In this document: positions 6,005-13,305 of the stretch, in pieces | How the letters are laid out: every line of letters starts with the position of its first letter | How positions within the stretch are numbered: position 1 is the stretch's first letter | From: JAFGPJ01 sp964439135 | GTDB taxonomy: Bacteria > Planctomycetota > Phycisphaerae > Sedimentisphaerales > Anaerobacaceae | Assembly (NCBI GenBank): GCA_964439135.1 | Contig: CAYTNN010000101.1 | Location: 1-15,328, forward strand | Reading direction: 5' to 3' | Length of the DNA stretch: 15,328 bases | Position numbers and translations under genes: made by a program | The notes under the pieces: generated by a model | What the model was told of the DNA's origin: nothing | What the model saw: the letters and a program-made list of their open reading frames with translations, nothing else | The model's database searches: none

Positions 6005-7681
6005 TTAGTTTCCCTGCGGCACGCCGGGAATGTTTTTTCTTGCCCTTCCAACGGTCATCAAGGCCGTATAAGCGAGGAATACCGCAAGAATTATGAGCAT
6101 CACGTCTATTATAGCGAGCATGATACTGGGCTTTTCGGCGGTCGTAAAGATGTATGTGTTGTATACGAGGGCGCCGATTGTGGTCACGAGCATGATGACA
6201 GCCGGAATGGCGGTAAACAGATAGCTGCGACGATGCGTGAATAAATACACGCTTGCAACAATGAGGACAAGGCTGGCAATCAACTGGTTCGCGGCACCGA
6301 ATACGGGCCAGATCGCTTTCCAGTTACCCAGCGCCAGGGCGCCTGCCAGAACACCGACAAGCAGGGTCGCGGCATATTTGTTTTTCATGTATGGGATTCT
6401 GAATGTTTCGCCGAGCAGCTCGTTGCACAAGTAGCGGGTGATTCTTGTTGCCGTGTCGAGAGTTGTCATAATGAAAGTCTTTAGCATGGTAATTCCGATG
6501 AGCGTTCCGAGGCCGCCGAAAAACAGCTTTGTCAGCTCTCCGTATCCTGTCCCGAAAGCCTTAATCCAACCGCCTTTATTGAACAGCTCTTGGTATACGG
6601 GCCCTTCGATACCGGCCGGGGCGCTCTTCCAGTACAGACCGGCCGAGACTGCCATAACCGCCAGAACCGCCAGCGCGCTTTCCATAATCATCGCTCCATA
6701 ACCTATCACACGAGCATCTCGCATTCGCGGAATCTGTTTCGAAGTTGTGCCGCTTGCAACGAGACTATGGAATCCCGAGATGGCCCCGCACGCAATATTG
6801 ACGAACAGCATGGGCCACATCCATCCCATTTTGGAGGAAAATGCGACAATGCCCGGGGCTTTCATCTCCGGACGTGTAATAATAAGACCCAGAAATCCGA
6901 AGAACATGCCCATGTACAATACCACGCCGGCAAGATGGTCTCTCGGTTGAAGCAGCAGCGTTACCGGCGTTACGGATGCGACCATGCCGTAGAAAAGCAA
7001 GATTACAGTCCACCAGCGTGCTGTAGTGTCCTCATTGGCGAAAGGAAGCCTGACTGGAAAATAATAACCCGCTACAATCAGACCGACCAGCAGCAGCAAT
7101 CCCGCGATAGAACACATAAGTACCGAAAATTGCATGCGATACATGAGAAATCCGATAACGAAGGCGACCACAACAAGTCCGAAAGTAGGAATGACAACCT
7201 CTGGCGTCGTGGCCAGAGTCTTTCCAGCGACCGCTGCAAAGACCGCGACAATCAGGATCAGAGACAAGAAGGCGAAAACGCTGAAGATAATCTTGCTGGT
7301 CTTTCCCATCACGGACTCTGTAATCGTGGTAATGGACTTTCCGCTGTGTTTGAGTGACAGCACAAGAGCCGTAAAATCATGTACCGCTCCGAAGAGAATT
7401 CCGCCGACCACAATCCAGATCACGGCGGGCAGCCACCCCCAGTACAGGCACGCAATCACGGGTCCTATCACCGGTGCGGCCCCTGCGATAGAGGCAAAAT
7501 GGTGCCCGAAAAGAATAGTCCAGTGTTTAGCAGGGACGTAGTCCACACCGTCGTTCATTGCCACAGAGGGCGGAACCTCATTATCGTCAAGCCCCACCCA
7601 CTCTTTGACCTTCCGGCTGTAGAAAATATATCCCAAGAGCAACAGAAAAACCGCGATTCCTGCAACAAACAGCGAATTCAT
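6005..7681 (-). CDS. cstA: CstA-family carbon starvation transporter
   Basis: A 558-residue polytopic membrane protein of the CstA family. Characterised members import pyruvate or are linked to peptide use during carbon starvation. The hallmark stretch HHFASIAGAAPVIGP is at residues 60-74. It is followed by WGWLPAVIWIVVGGIL and AVHDFTALVLSLKHSGKSI, both typical of the N-terminal CstA domain. About 14 to 16 membrane helices can be seen. It is shorter than E. coli CstA (about 700 residues) and matches the compact subtype found in many anaerobes. The ATG at 7681 has AAGGAG eight bases upstream. It lies 30 bases after the 98-aa gene and ahead of the miniprotein at 5859-5960, so der, the 98-aa gene, cstA and the miniprotein may form one leftward unit. 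Confidence 0.93.
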   Translation of the reverse strand: MNSLFVAGIAVFLLLLGYIFYSRKVKEWVGLDDNEVPPSVAMNDGVDYVPAKHWTILFGHHFASIAGAAPVIGPVIACLYWGWLPAVIWIVVGGILFGAVHDFTALVLSLKHSGKSITTITESVMGKTSKIIFSVFAFLSLILIVAVFAAVAGKTLATTPEVVIPTFGLVVVAFVIGFLMYRMQFSVLMCSIAGLLLLVGLIVAGYYFPVRLPFANEDTTARWWTVILLFYGMVASVTPVTLLLQPRDHLAGVVLYMGMFFGFLGLIITRPEMKAPGIVAFSSKMGWMWPMLFVNIACGAISGFHSLVASGTTSKQIPRMRDARVIGYGAMIMESALAVLAVMAVSAGLYWKSAPAGIEGPVYQELFNKGGWIKAFGTGYGELTKLFFGGLGTLIGITMLKTFIMTTLDTATRITRYLCNELLGETFRIPYMKNKYAATLLVGVLAGALALGNWKAIWPVFGAANQLIASLVLIVASVYLFTHRRSYLFTAIPAVIMLVTTIGALVYNTYIFTTAEKPSIMLAIIDVMLIILAVFLAYTALMTVGRARKNIPGVPQGN

Positions 7682-7711
7682 TTAACAGGCTCCTTACATT
7701 TATTATGTCAA

Positions 7712-8008
7712 TCACTGTATCAGACGGGTCATGACGCCGATACTGACCCTGTGAGAATTGGCTTGTGACGAATACACACCAGGCTGATGTTCTTCGACAA
7801 CGGAGGTCTCAGAGGTGGCAAACATCGCCAAAGAGCCGCTAATGAACACCGCCTTTAATGTGTAATATTTGGATTCCCATCTCGTGAAATAACGAGTTAT
7901 GGCTATAGTATCGGTTGAAGACGTGACGTTTGTTCTTTCGGTTCCGCTGGCGCATTGTGAATCCCATAAAACCAATACCAAGACCACAATTCGAAATATC
8001 CTCGCCAT
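7712..8008 (-). CDS. Small putative exported protein between der and cstA
   Basis: A 98-residue frame with a short hydrophobic N-terminus (MARIFRIVVLVLVLWDSQCA) that looks like a signal peptide, with possible cleavage after CASG. The rest is rich in Thr and Ser and has no motif I recognise. The Cys near residue 19 is not in a good lipobox (WDSQC). The ribosome site is weak (GAGAAAG upstream). It sits 41 bases after der and 30 bases before cstA on the same strand, which supports a co-transcribed gene. The weak start signal means it could also be a non-coding spacer. Confidence 0.45.
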   Translation of the reverse strand: MARIFRIVVLVLVLWDSQCASGTERTNVTSSTDTIAITRYFTRWESKYYTLKAVFISGSLAMFATSETSVVEEHQPGVYSSQANSHRVSIGVMTRLIQ

Positions 8009-8049
8009 TAATCTGTCTTTCTCAACCCTTATCCACTCGGCATTATTCG

Positions 8050-9369
8050 CTACTCTCTATGTTTTCGGGTAAAGAGTCTTATCGGCACTTCGTCAATCGG
8101 CAGTATAGATCGTAACCGGTTTACGATGAATCTGCGATAGTTTTCTTCGAACAATTCCGGCCTGTTCACAAACATAAGAAACGTAATCGGATTGACGGCC
8201 ACCTGCGTTGCATAATAGATCTTCGGCTGGCCCCTTTTCCCGCTCCTGGCGATGCCGACTTTCTCTTGTTTTATCAACTCGAAGGCCTTGTTGAGCTTGG
8301 CAGTTGGTACCCATGTTGTTGTCTGCTTGAAGATTTCAGCCGACAGATCCAAAACGCTCTGGACATTCTTGGCCTGGGTTGCCGTGGTGAATGCCAGCGG
8401 TGCGTATCTCAGGCCCGGCAGCAGCTTCGTCAAATAATCCTCGTAGTCCTCGGTAGCGGCCGAATCCTTTGCAAGGTCCCATTTGTTGACTACGATTATG
8501 CAGCTTTTGTATTCTTCGGCGATGAATTTTGCTAATTTCTTATCGACCTGCGAGACCATCACGGCGGCATCTATCAAAAACAGCACGACATCGGCGCGCT
8601 GAATCGAGCGAGTAGCACGAACGAAGCTGTAAAATTCAATGCTGTCGGCCATCTTGTTCTTTTTTCTTACGCCGGCGGTGTCAATGACGACGATGGTTTT
8701 GCCGTCTTTTTCGAAGCGGACATCCACCGCGTCTCTTGTAGTGCCCGGCGTCTCGCTTACGATTACCCGCTCTGAGCCGACCATCGCGTTGACCAGCGTG
8801 CTCTTGCCGGCGTTTCGCTTGCCGACAATCGCGATTTTCATAGTCGGCTCGGTCGGCCTGTCCGAATCCAAATGTGCCAGCCTGTCAAAAATCATATCGA
8901 GCAGGACCGATTTGTTGAGATTGTTCTGTGCCGAGATGCACAGAAATTCGCCGAAGCCGAGCCTGGAAAATTCGCCGGCGGCAGGAAACATTTTAGCAGT
9001 ATCGGCCTTGTTGGCAACGCCGATGACGTCGAGGTCGTATTTACGCAGAAGCTGGGCGATTTTCTTATCCAGCGGCACAATCCCGTCGCGTATATCGACC
9101 ATAAACAGCACGAGATTCGCCGATTCGATCGCCTGGTGGATTTGATGCTCGATATGCTCGCTCAGCAGGTCGCTGTCGACGATGCCGTATCCGCCGGTAT
9201 CGTTGAGTTCGAAGTATTGGTCATCCCGGCCGATAATGGTGCTCACCCGGTCTCTTGTAACGCCGGCTGTCGGCTCGACTATACTTATCATATGCCCCGA
9301 CAGAGCATTCAAAAGACTGCTCTTGCCAACATTAGGCCGGCCAATTATCGCAACTACAGGTAAAGCCAT
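8050..9369 (-). CDS. der: Ribosome assembly GTPase Der (EngA)
   Basis: Der is the tandem-domain GTPase needed for 50S ribosomal subunit maturation in the cytoplasm. The 439-residue length is typical. Domain 1 has P-loop GRPNVGKSS at residues 10-18, DTGG at 57-60 and NKAD at 120-123. Domain 2 has P-loop GKRNAGKST at 183-191, ETPGTTRD, DTAG at 230-233 and NKWD at 295-298. A KH-like C-terminal domain covers roughly residues 350-439. The second P-loop, usually GRPNVGKS, has K and A in place of R/P and V but keeps the essential GKS. The ATG at 9369 has AGGAAA about nine bases upstream. It is the first gene of the leftward cluster. A possible promoter has TTGACT at 9430-9435 on the minus strand. 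Confidence 0.96.
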   Translation of the reverse strand: MALPVVAIIGRPNVGKSSLLNALSGHMISIVEPTAGVTRDRVSTIIGRDDQYFELNDTGGYGIVDSDLLSEHIEHQIHQAIESANLVLFMVDIRDGIVPLDKKIAQLLRKYDLDVIGVANKADTAKMFPAAGEFSRLGFGEFLCISAQNNLNKSVLLDMIFDRLAHLDSDRPTEPTMKIAIVGKRNAGKSTLVNAMVGSERVIVSETPGTTRDAVDVRFEKDGKTIVVIDTAGVRKKNKMADSIEFYSFVRATRSIQRADVVLFLIDAAVMVSQVDKKLAKFIAEEYKSCIIVVNKWDLAKDSAATEDYEDYLTKLLPGLRYAPLAFTTATQAKNVQSVLDLSAEIFKQTTTWVPTAKLNKAFELIKQEKVGIARSGKRGQPKIYYATQVAVNPITFLMFVNRPELFEENYRRFIVNRLRSILPIDEVPIRLFTRKHRE

Positions 9370-9400
9370 TCTTATAATTTCCTATTGCTTATCTTCTTTT

Positions 9401-9418
9401 AAGTAATTACTATTACTT
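9401..9418. promoter_or_regulatory. Small inverted repeat in the divergent der/GH5 region
   Basis: AAGTAAT (9401-9407) and ATTACTT (9412-9418) form a perfect 7-bp inverted repeat around TACT. It lies in the 116-base space between the divergent starts of der and the GH5 gene, just downstream of a possible minus-strand -35 (TTGACT, 9430-9435). It could be a regulator site or a chance AT-rich palindrome. Confidence 0.35.
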
Positions 9419-9485
9419 TTATACCTAATAGTCAATATGCAAGTTCTCAGTGCGAGGAGCTGTTTTTTCAAAGGGAGTAAGTTTT

Positions 9486-10574
9486 ATGAAGAATAATCGA
9501 CGGGAGTTTTTGAAGATGGCCGCTGCGGGGGCGGCGGCCGCGGCGGTGCCGGGCTTTGCACAGGAAACGGAAAAGAAAGAGAAGGCCGGCAATGAGCCGG
9601 TGCAGAAAATGCTGCCTCGATGGCGGGGGTTTAATCTGCTGGAGATGTTCACAATGCGAAGCAGGGGCGACTTCCGGGAAGATGATTTCCGCTGGATGCG
9701 CGACTGGGGCTTCGACTTCGTTCGTTTCCCGATGTGCTATCGGCTGTGGATAGAGGATGGGGACGACTACAAGCTCCACGAGCCGATGCTGGAGAAGCTC
9801 GACCGGGCCGTTGATCTTGCCGGCAAGTACGGCCTTCACGTGAGTCTGAATTTTCATCGCGGGCCCGGCTACTCGGTCAACAGGGAATTCACCGAGCCGC
9901 ATAATCTCTGGAAGGACGCCGAGCCGCTAAAGGCCTTCTGCTTCCACTGGCAGATGATGGCGAAGCGTTATCGCGGCATCTCGAAGGACAAGCTCAGCTT
10001 CGACCTTATCAACGAGCCGCCTTCCATCGGCAATCTGATGAGCAGGGCCGACCACGAGCGGGTCGTCAGAACGGCGGTAGCGGCGATTCGCGAAATTAAT
10101 CCCGACCGCATTGTCGTTGCCGACGGGATGAGCTGGGGCAACGATCCGATGCCGGAACTGGCCGACCTGCAAATCGGCCAGAGCACCCGCGCGTATCAGC
10201 CGATGTTCATCAGTCACTACGGCGCATCCTGGGTCGACAGCAAGAATTATCCCGAGCCGGCCTGGCCCGGGAACGGCTGGGACCGCAAACGCATGGAACA
10301 GCATTACCAGAAATGGGCCGACCTGGCGAAGATGGGCGTAGGCGTACACTGCGGCGAGGGCGGCGCTTATAACAAGACGCCTCACAATGTTGTGCTGGCC
10401 TGGCTGCGTGACGTTCTGGAGATTCTGACGGGGCACGGCATCGGCCTGTCGGTCTGGAACTTACGCGGCTCGTTCGGCATAGTCGACTCCGGCCGAGAAG
10501 ACGTGAAATACGAAGACTTCCACGGCCACAAGCTCGACCGAAAATTGCTGGAATTGCTGCAGGAGTTCGAATAG
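9486..10574 (+). CDS. Tat-exported GH5-type glycoside hydrolase (cellulase-like)
   Basis: A 362-residue enzyme predicted to hydrolyse beta-glycosidic bonds in a polysaccharide such as a glucan or mannan outside the cytoplasm. The N-terminus NNRREFLKMAAAGAAAAAVP is a twin-arginine signal with cleavage near PGFAQ. The start at 9486 is chosen because GGGAG lies about nine bases upstream and the Tat motif follows at once. The mature TIM-barrel begins with the family hallmark RWRGFNLLEMF. The acid/base is E177 in LINEPP and the nucleophile is probably E291 in VHCGEGGAYN. Other active-site segments are NFHRGPGY, ISHYGASW and LSVWNLRGSFGI. There is no carbohydrate-binding or dockerin-like module, unlike the secreted protein at 786-3254. 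It stands alone, converging on the XRE operon with a 26-base gap and no visible hairpin terminator. Substrate cannot be told from sequence alone. Confidence 0.9.
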   Translation: MKNNRREFLKMAAAGAAAAAVPGFAQETEKKEKAGNEPVQKMLPRWRGFNLLEMFTMRSRGDFREDDFRWMRDWGFDFVRFPMCYRLWIEDGDDYKLHEPMLEKLDRAVDLAGKYGLHVSLNFHRGPGYSVNREFTEPHNLWKDAEPLKAFCFHWQMMAKRYRGISKDKLSFDLINEPPSIGNLMSRADHERVVRTAVAAIREINPDRIVVADGMSWGNDPMPELADLQIGQSTRAYQPMFISHYGASWVDSKNYPEPAWPGNGWDRKRMEQHYQKWADLAKMGVGVHCGEGGAYNKTPHNVVLAWLRDVLEILTGHGIGLSVWNLRGSFGIVDSGREDVKYEDFHGHKLDRKLLELLQEFE

Positions 10575-10600
10575 ACGGTTTTACGGGCAGCCGGCACGGA

Positions 10601-10822
10601 TCAAGTCTCCTGCTCGTCGTATTGAAAGACCTGCTCTATAGAAACACCGAAGGTCCGCGCGATACGAAAAGCCAGCGGCAGTGACGGTGCGTACTTGCCC
10701 GATTCGATGGCAATGATTGTCTGGCGAGTGACGCCAACCTTGTCGGCCAACTGCTGCTGGGTTATCTGCCCGTGTTCAAATCGCAGCCGTCGAACCTGGT
10801 TCTGCATTTCACTTTTCGCCAT
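10601..10822 (-). CDS. XRE-family (Cro/CI-type) transcriptional regulator
   Basis: A 73-residue protein that is almost all one helix-turn-helix domain (about residues 8-67). It contains ITQQQLADKVGVTRQTIIAI, ESGKYAPSLPLAFRIARTFG and VSIEQVF. It resembles the short YozG-like regulators found beside small membrane proteins. It is the last gene of a three-gene operon, and its start overlaps the end of the preceding membrane protein gene by 14 bases, so translation is coupled. A G-rich ribosome site (GGGGGGGCAAAG) precedes the ATG. It is the obvious candidate to bind the inverted repeat at 11744-11786 and repress its own operon. That link is inference. Confidence 0.9.
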   Translation of the reverse strand: MAKSEMQNQVRRLRFEHGQITQQQLADKVGVTRQTIIAIESGKYAPSLPLAFRIARTFGVSIEQVFQYDEQET

Positions 10823-11258
10823 CTTTGCCCCCCCGGCCGTACTGAATCAGAGAAGCCAGACCCTGCACAAGCGTAAAAATGACGAGGCCCCCCAAAAGCG
10901 TAAGAGGCATTACGTTAACCGATATAGAGCCATGAGGCCCAACGATACACCAGGCAGTCACGCAAGCGGCAACGAAATATAACCAAAGCACGACATACGC
11001 AGCCATAACCGCTCTTTTATGGATCAATTGGTCCCGTTCGTCGAAACTGACCTTCTTTTTTCCTTTGCGGACTTTTTTTTCGATGAAAGGAAATAACCAA
11101 AATAAGCCGCCCCAGATGACAATGCCTGCAAACATAAACACCGGCGCGAAGGATATTCCCCTATCATAAGCAATAAATATGGCCACACCGCCCGGGATGA
11201 GGAAACAAGCTAATCCCAAAAAGAAATAAAACCATGATCCTACCTTTGTTTGATTCAT
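10809..11258 (-). CDS. Four-helix membrane protein, second paralogue of the XRE operon
   Basis: A 149-residue protein with membrane helices at about residues 8-30, 37-55, 85-107 and 117-138. A basic cytoplasmic loop holds RKGKKKVSFDERDQLIHKRA. It shares this FDERD-x4-(R/K)-x-A-V block, the following AAxVxLW and the C-terminal QYG-x-G-x-K-GEK with the gene upstream, so the two are tandem paralogues. The plan resembles small DUF2178/DUF3796-like membrane proteins that are often encoded with a YozG-type regulator; this family match is from memory and unproven. The ATG overlaps the stop of the upstream gene as ATGA, and a strong AAAGGAG site precedes it. The function is unknown; there is no catalytic motif. 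Confidence 0.85.
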   Translation of the reverse strand: MNQTKVGSWFYFFLGLACFLIPGGVAIFIAYDRGISFAPVFMFAGIVIWGGLFWLFPFIEKKVRKGKKKVSFDERDQLIHKRAVMAAYVVLWLYFVAACVTAWCIVGPHGSISVNVMPLTLLGGLVIFTLVQGLASLIQYGRGGKDGEK

Positions 11259-11701
11259 GATTTTTCTCCTTTATCTCCCCAGCCGTACTGAAACAGAATC
11301 GCAACGGAGTAAATCAACATAACGACAACAAATACGCCGATATTGATAATTGGCAGCAGGCAGACCGGAACTGAACCCGTATCTCCGGCAACGAACGATG
11401 GGATTATGCTTGCAGCAAACAACACAATCCAGAGCCCGACGAACGCTGCCAGCACGGCGTTTTTCCTGACCGAATTATCCCGCTCGTCGAAATCTACGCC
11501 GGAAGGTTTTCGTCTCCAATGGACAAAGACGGCACCACCGGCCAGAAAGATCAGAATGAACCATATCCAGACTTTGACCAGCACTGTTCCTGTCGTCTTG
11601 CCCCCGGGTGCAATCATACTTGCAAATACGATTGCCTCAAAGACAAGAAGCAGGATTGCAACTGTTAGAGTGAACCACGCGCCTTTTTCTGTTCTGTTCA
11701 T
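11255..11701 (-). CDS. Four-helix membrane protein, first paralogue of the XRE operon
   Basis: A 148-residue protein, and the first gene of the operon. The frame runs on to 11764, but the ATG at 11701 is chosen because AAGAGG lies about nine bases upstream, the product then aligns end to end with its paralogue (MNRTEKGAWF against MNQTKVGSWF), and the longer version would start inside the promoter. Four membrane helices are predicted at about residues 8-29, 40-60, 84-105 and 116-138. A cytoplasmic loop contains PSGVDFDERDNSVRKNAVLA. It may pair with its paralogue as a heteromer. There is no transport, protease or enzyme motif, so no function is assigned. Confidence 0.85.
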   Translation of the reverse strand: MNRTEKGAWFTLTVAILLLVFEAIVFASMIAPGGKTTGTVLVKVWIWFILIFLAGGAVFVHWRRKPSGVDFDERDNSVRKNAVLAAFVGLWIVLFAASIIPSFVAGDTGSVPVCLLPIINIGVFVVVMLIYSVAILFQYGWGDKGEKS

Positions 11702-11743
11702 GATTAATAACCTCTTAAATTCTTTAGCTTCTCTATGTTTGAC

Positions 11744-11786
11744 AATGTAAAGTAAACTATACATTATGTCAAGTTTATTTTACATT
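11744..11786 (-). promoter_or_regulatory. Promoter embedded in a 15-bp inverted repeat (probable XRE operator)
   Basis: AATGTAAAGTAAACT (11744-11758) and AGTTTATTTTACATT (11772-11786) are an inverted repeat with 14 of 15 pairs matched and a 13-base spacer. On the minus strand a -35 TTGACA (11772-11767) and a -10 TACATT (11749-11744) are 17 bases apart. The -10 lies wholly in one arm and the -35 overlaps the edge of the other. Transcription would start about 35 bases before the ATG at 11701. A dimer bound here would block both promoter elements, which fits autorepression by the XRE protein of the operon. Confidence 0.7.
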
Positions 11787-12013
11787 TTTTTTGCAAAAAA
11801 TTTTATCCCGCAGGACGGAGAAGAATCCCTGGTAATTTGCAATTGCTTTACTGACAAGAGGTTAAGCTGATTTATACAAGATGTGCTCAAAGCTAAAATT
11901 TCTGCAGAAACGCCTTTTGTATCCCTTTCCGCCATAAACCTCATGAATCAATAAACATCACAAATTTAATCCCCTATTTCGCAGGTTTTTTCGAAAATAT
12001 CCAAATTTTCTAC
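11787..12013. other. Intergenic spacer between the XRE operon and hicAB
   Basis: About 225 AT-rich bases without a supported gene. The only feature seen is a 12-bp perfect palindrome, TTTCTGCAGAAA, at 11899-11910, which may be chance. The flanking operons are transcribed away from each other from this spacer. Confidence 0.6.
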
Positions 12014-12042
12014 TTGACGGATAGTATCATTAATGCTACTAT
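12014..12042 (+). promoter_or_regulatory. hicAB promoter within a 22-bp near-palindrome; predicts a leaderless mRNA
   Basis: A -35 TTGACG (12014-12019) and a -10 TACTAT (12037-12042) are 17 bases apart. The spacer plus -10 forms a palindrome at 12021-12042: ATAGTA, t, CATTAATG, c, TACTAT, with one mismatched pair. The start codon at 12049 lies just where transcription should begin, and no Shine-Dalgarno sequence is present, so hicA mRNA may be leaderless. The palindrome is a good operator for the ribbon-helix-helix domain of HicB. Confidence 0.65.
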
Positions 12043-12048
12043 TTAATT

Positions 12049-12309
12049 ATGGCACGTATCGAAGATATTCTCGATCAGGCCGGAAATAATCTAAAGGGTG
12101 TGCGTTTCAGCAACTTGTGCCGCTTATGCGATCACTATTTTGGGCAATCCCGGCAGGGAGGTACGAGCCATCGCGTGTATCGGATGCCCTGGAAAGGCGA
12201 TCCGCGAGTCAATATCCAGAACGATAAGGGTATGGCAAAGCCCTATCAGGTAAGACAGGTGCTCAGAGCTATTGAGAGGTTAAAAAATGAAACGGCCGGC
12301 AGAGATTGA
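12049..12309 (+). CDS. hicA: HicA-type mRNA interferase toxin
   Basis: An 86-residue toxin of the HicA family, whose members cleave mRNA on or off the ribosome and are neutralised by HicB. The family core is seen as GGTSHRVYRMPWKGDPRVNIQ, with the catalytic-type histidine at H41, followed by a C-terminal helix with QVRQVLRAIERL. The length is at the upper end for the family. An N-terminal extension of about 12 residues precedes the usual start of the fold, and two Cys are at residues 24 and 27. The stop overlaps hicB by 23 bases, the usual tight toxin-antitoxin coupling. It is probably controlled by the palindromic promoter directly upstream. Confidence 0.85.
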   Translation: MARIEDILDQAGNNLKGVRFSNLCRLCDHYFGQSRQGGTSHRVYRMPWKGDPRVNIQNDKGMAKPYQVRQVLRAIERLKNETAGRD

Positions 12310-12622
12310 ACATTATACATATCGGGTGATTTGGTCCGAAGAGGATGAGCAGTTTGTGGGGCTCTGCGCGGAATTCCCAAGCCTAAGCTGGCTGGCTTGT
12401 AGCCCGGAGGAAGCTCTGCGGGGGATTCTTAGAGTAGCGTCCAAGGTTGTCAAGGACATGAAAGCCAACGGCGAACCTGTGCCCGAACCAATTTGTTCTA
12501 AGCGTTATAGCGGCAAATTCATGGTCCGCGTACCGCCGGAGTTGCACCGACGGATTGCCCTCGAAGCCGCCGAGGAAGGCATCAGCCTGAACCGCCTGAT
12601 CAGTACCAAGCTTTCTTCATAA
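12287..12622 (+). CDS. hicB: HicB-type antitoxin with ribbon-helix-helix DNA-binding domain
   Basis: A 111-residue antitoxin. Residues 7-60 form the partly degraded RNase-H-like HicB domain (YTYRVIWSEEDEQFVGLCAE, then SPEEALRGI). Residues 84-111 form an Arc/MetJ-type ribbon-helix-helix segment (GKFMVRVPPELHRRIALEAA, then GISLNRLIS). It binds and inhibits HicA and should repress the operon through the palindrome at 12021-12042. The ATG at 12287 overlaps the end of hicA; GAGAGG lies seven bases upstream, giving the antitoxin a stronger ribosome site than the toxin, which has none. Confidence 0.9.
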   Translation: MKRPAEIEHYTYRVIWSEEDEQFVGLCAEFPSLSWLACSPEEALRGILRVASKVVKDMKANGEPVPEPICSKRYSGKFMVRVPPELHRRIALEAAEEGISLNRLISTKLSS

Positions 12623-12722
12623 CACATGTTGCTCAATGATGACGAATGACGCTTTACGAAGAACGTACTCATGTACGGTTTCACCAGAGTTCTTTAGCGA
12701 ATTAGAGGATTAGAAATCGTAG

Positions 12723-12764
12723 GGTGGAGGCTCCCTATGGGATGCCTTACGGTATTGCCCCACC
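12723..12764. repeat. Stem-loop, possible dispersed repeat
   Basis: GGTGGaGGC (12723-12731) can pair with GCCCCACC (12757-12764) with one bulged base, around a 25-base loop that holds a small TCCCTATGGGA palindrome. Sequences of the kind GTAGGGTGG...CCACC are common as intergenic repeats in many bacteria. There is only one copy in this window. Confidence 0.4.
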
Positions 12765-12807
12765 ATTATTGGTCGGTTGGTTAAGGCTCATTATACGCTG
12801 TTATTTG

Positions 12808-13254
12808 TTATTCCCTTTCGGGCTCTTTAAGCGCGCGGAATAGAAACACCTTCCTTTGAAGATCAGCGTCCGCCGGAGCCGACTTTGCCCTATCTTCCAG
12901 TTCCCTAAGCGTGGCGCGAGCTGGCAACCGTAGGTCTTTTATCATTACATCTTTGGACGTCGCAGGCAATTTCTGTGCAATCTCTCGGAGTGCCCGATCT
13001 GCTGCTATCTCTTTTGCGTTTAGCTCACGTGAGACTTCTATATGAGCTTTTTCGGACACATCTGCTCGCCGCACAGCTTTTTGCTTTTCTTTGATTTCGG
13101 TAAACGCAATAGCAAGCGATCCCACCACTATGATTATAGAAAACAAAGGAGTAAACTTCAATATCTTGCCGGTTAAATAGAATGGTTCGCCACATGTTTT
13201 ACACTTCTTAGCCGCTTCGTCAAGAGGTTCTCGGCAGTATTTACATTGTTTCAT
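12808..13254 (-). CDS. Zinc-ribbon membrane protein with coiled-coil tail
   Basis: A 148-residue protein. An N-terminal zinc ribbon uses C4, C7, C18 and C21 (MKQCKYCREPLDEAAKKCKTC). One membrane helix follows at about residues 33-52 (LFSIIIVVGSLAIAF). The remaining 95 residues are highly charged and mostly helical, probably a coiled coil (KEKQKAVRRADVSEKAHIEV). The start has AAGGATG about eight bases upstream. The gene follows the MscS gene by 51 bases on the same strand and may be co-transcribed with it. Similar zinc-ribbon plus single-helix proteins are common but mostly uncharacterised, so no function is proposed. Confidence 0.8.
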   Translation of the reverse strand: MKQCKYCREPLDEAAKKCKTCGEPFYLTGKILKFTPLFSIIIVVGSLAIAFTEIKEKQKAVRRADVSEKAHIEVSRELNAKEIAADRALREIAQKLPATSKDVMIKDLRLPARATLRELEDRAKSAPADADLQRKVFLFRALKEPERE

Positions 13255-13305
13255 TTATTTCATCCTTAACCAAAAGCAAGACGTTTACGATTTCGTGTAT
13301 TGAAG

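Noticed and set aside
6590..7357. A 255-codon plus-strand frame opposite cstA
   Set aside because: It is antisense to a confident CstA gene. Its composition (many His, Arg, Asn, Gln) is typical of a shadow frame.
12660..12682. GAACGTAC-TCAT-GTACGGTTTC, which recalls the end of group II intron domain structures (GTACGGTT)
   Set aside because: The hairpin is too short for a full domain V, there is no reverse transcriptase gene nearby, and no AGC...GTT catalytic pattern could be laid out.
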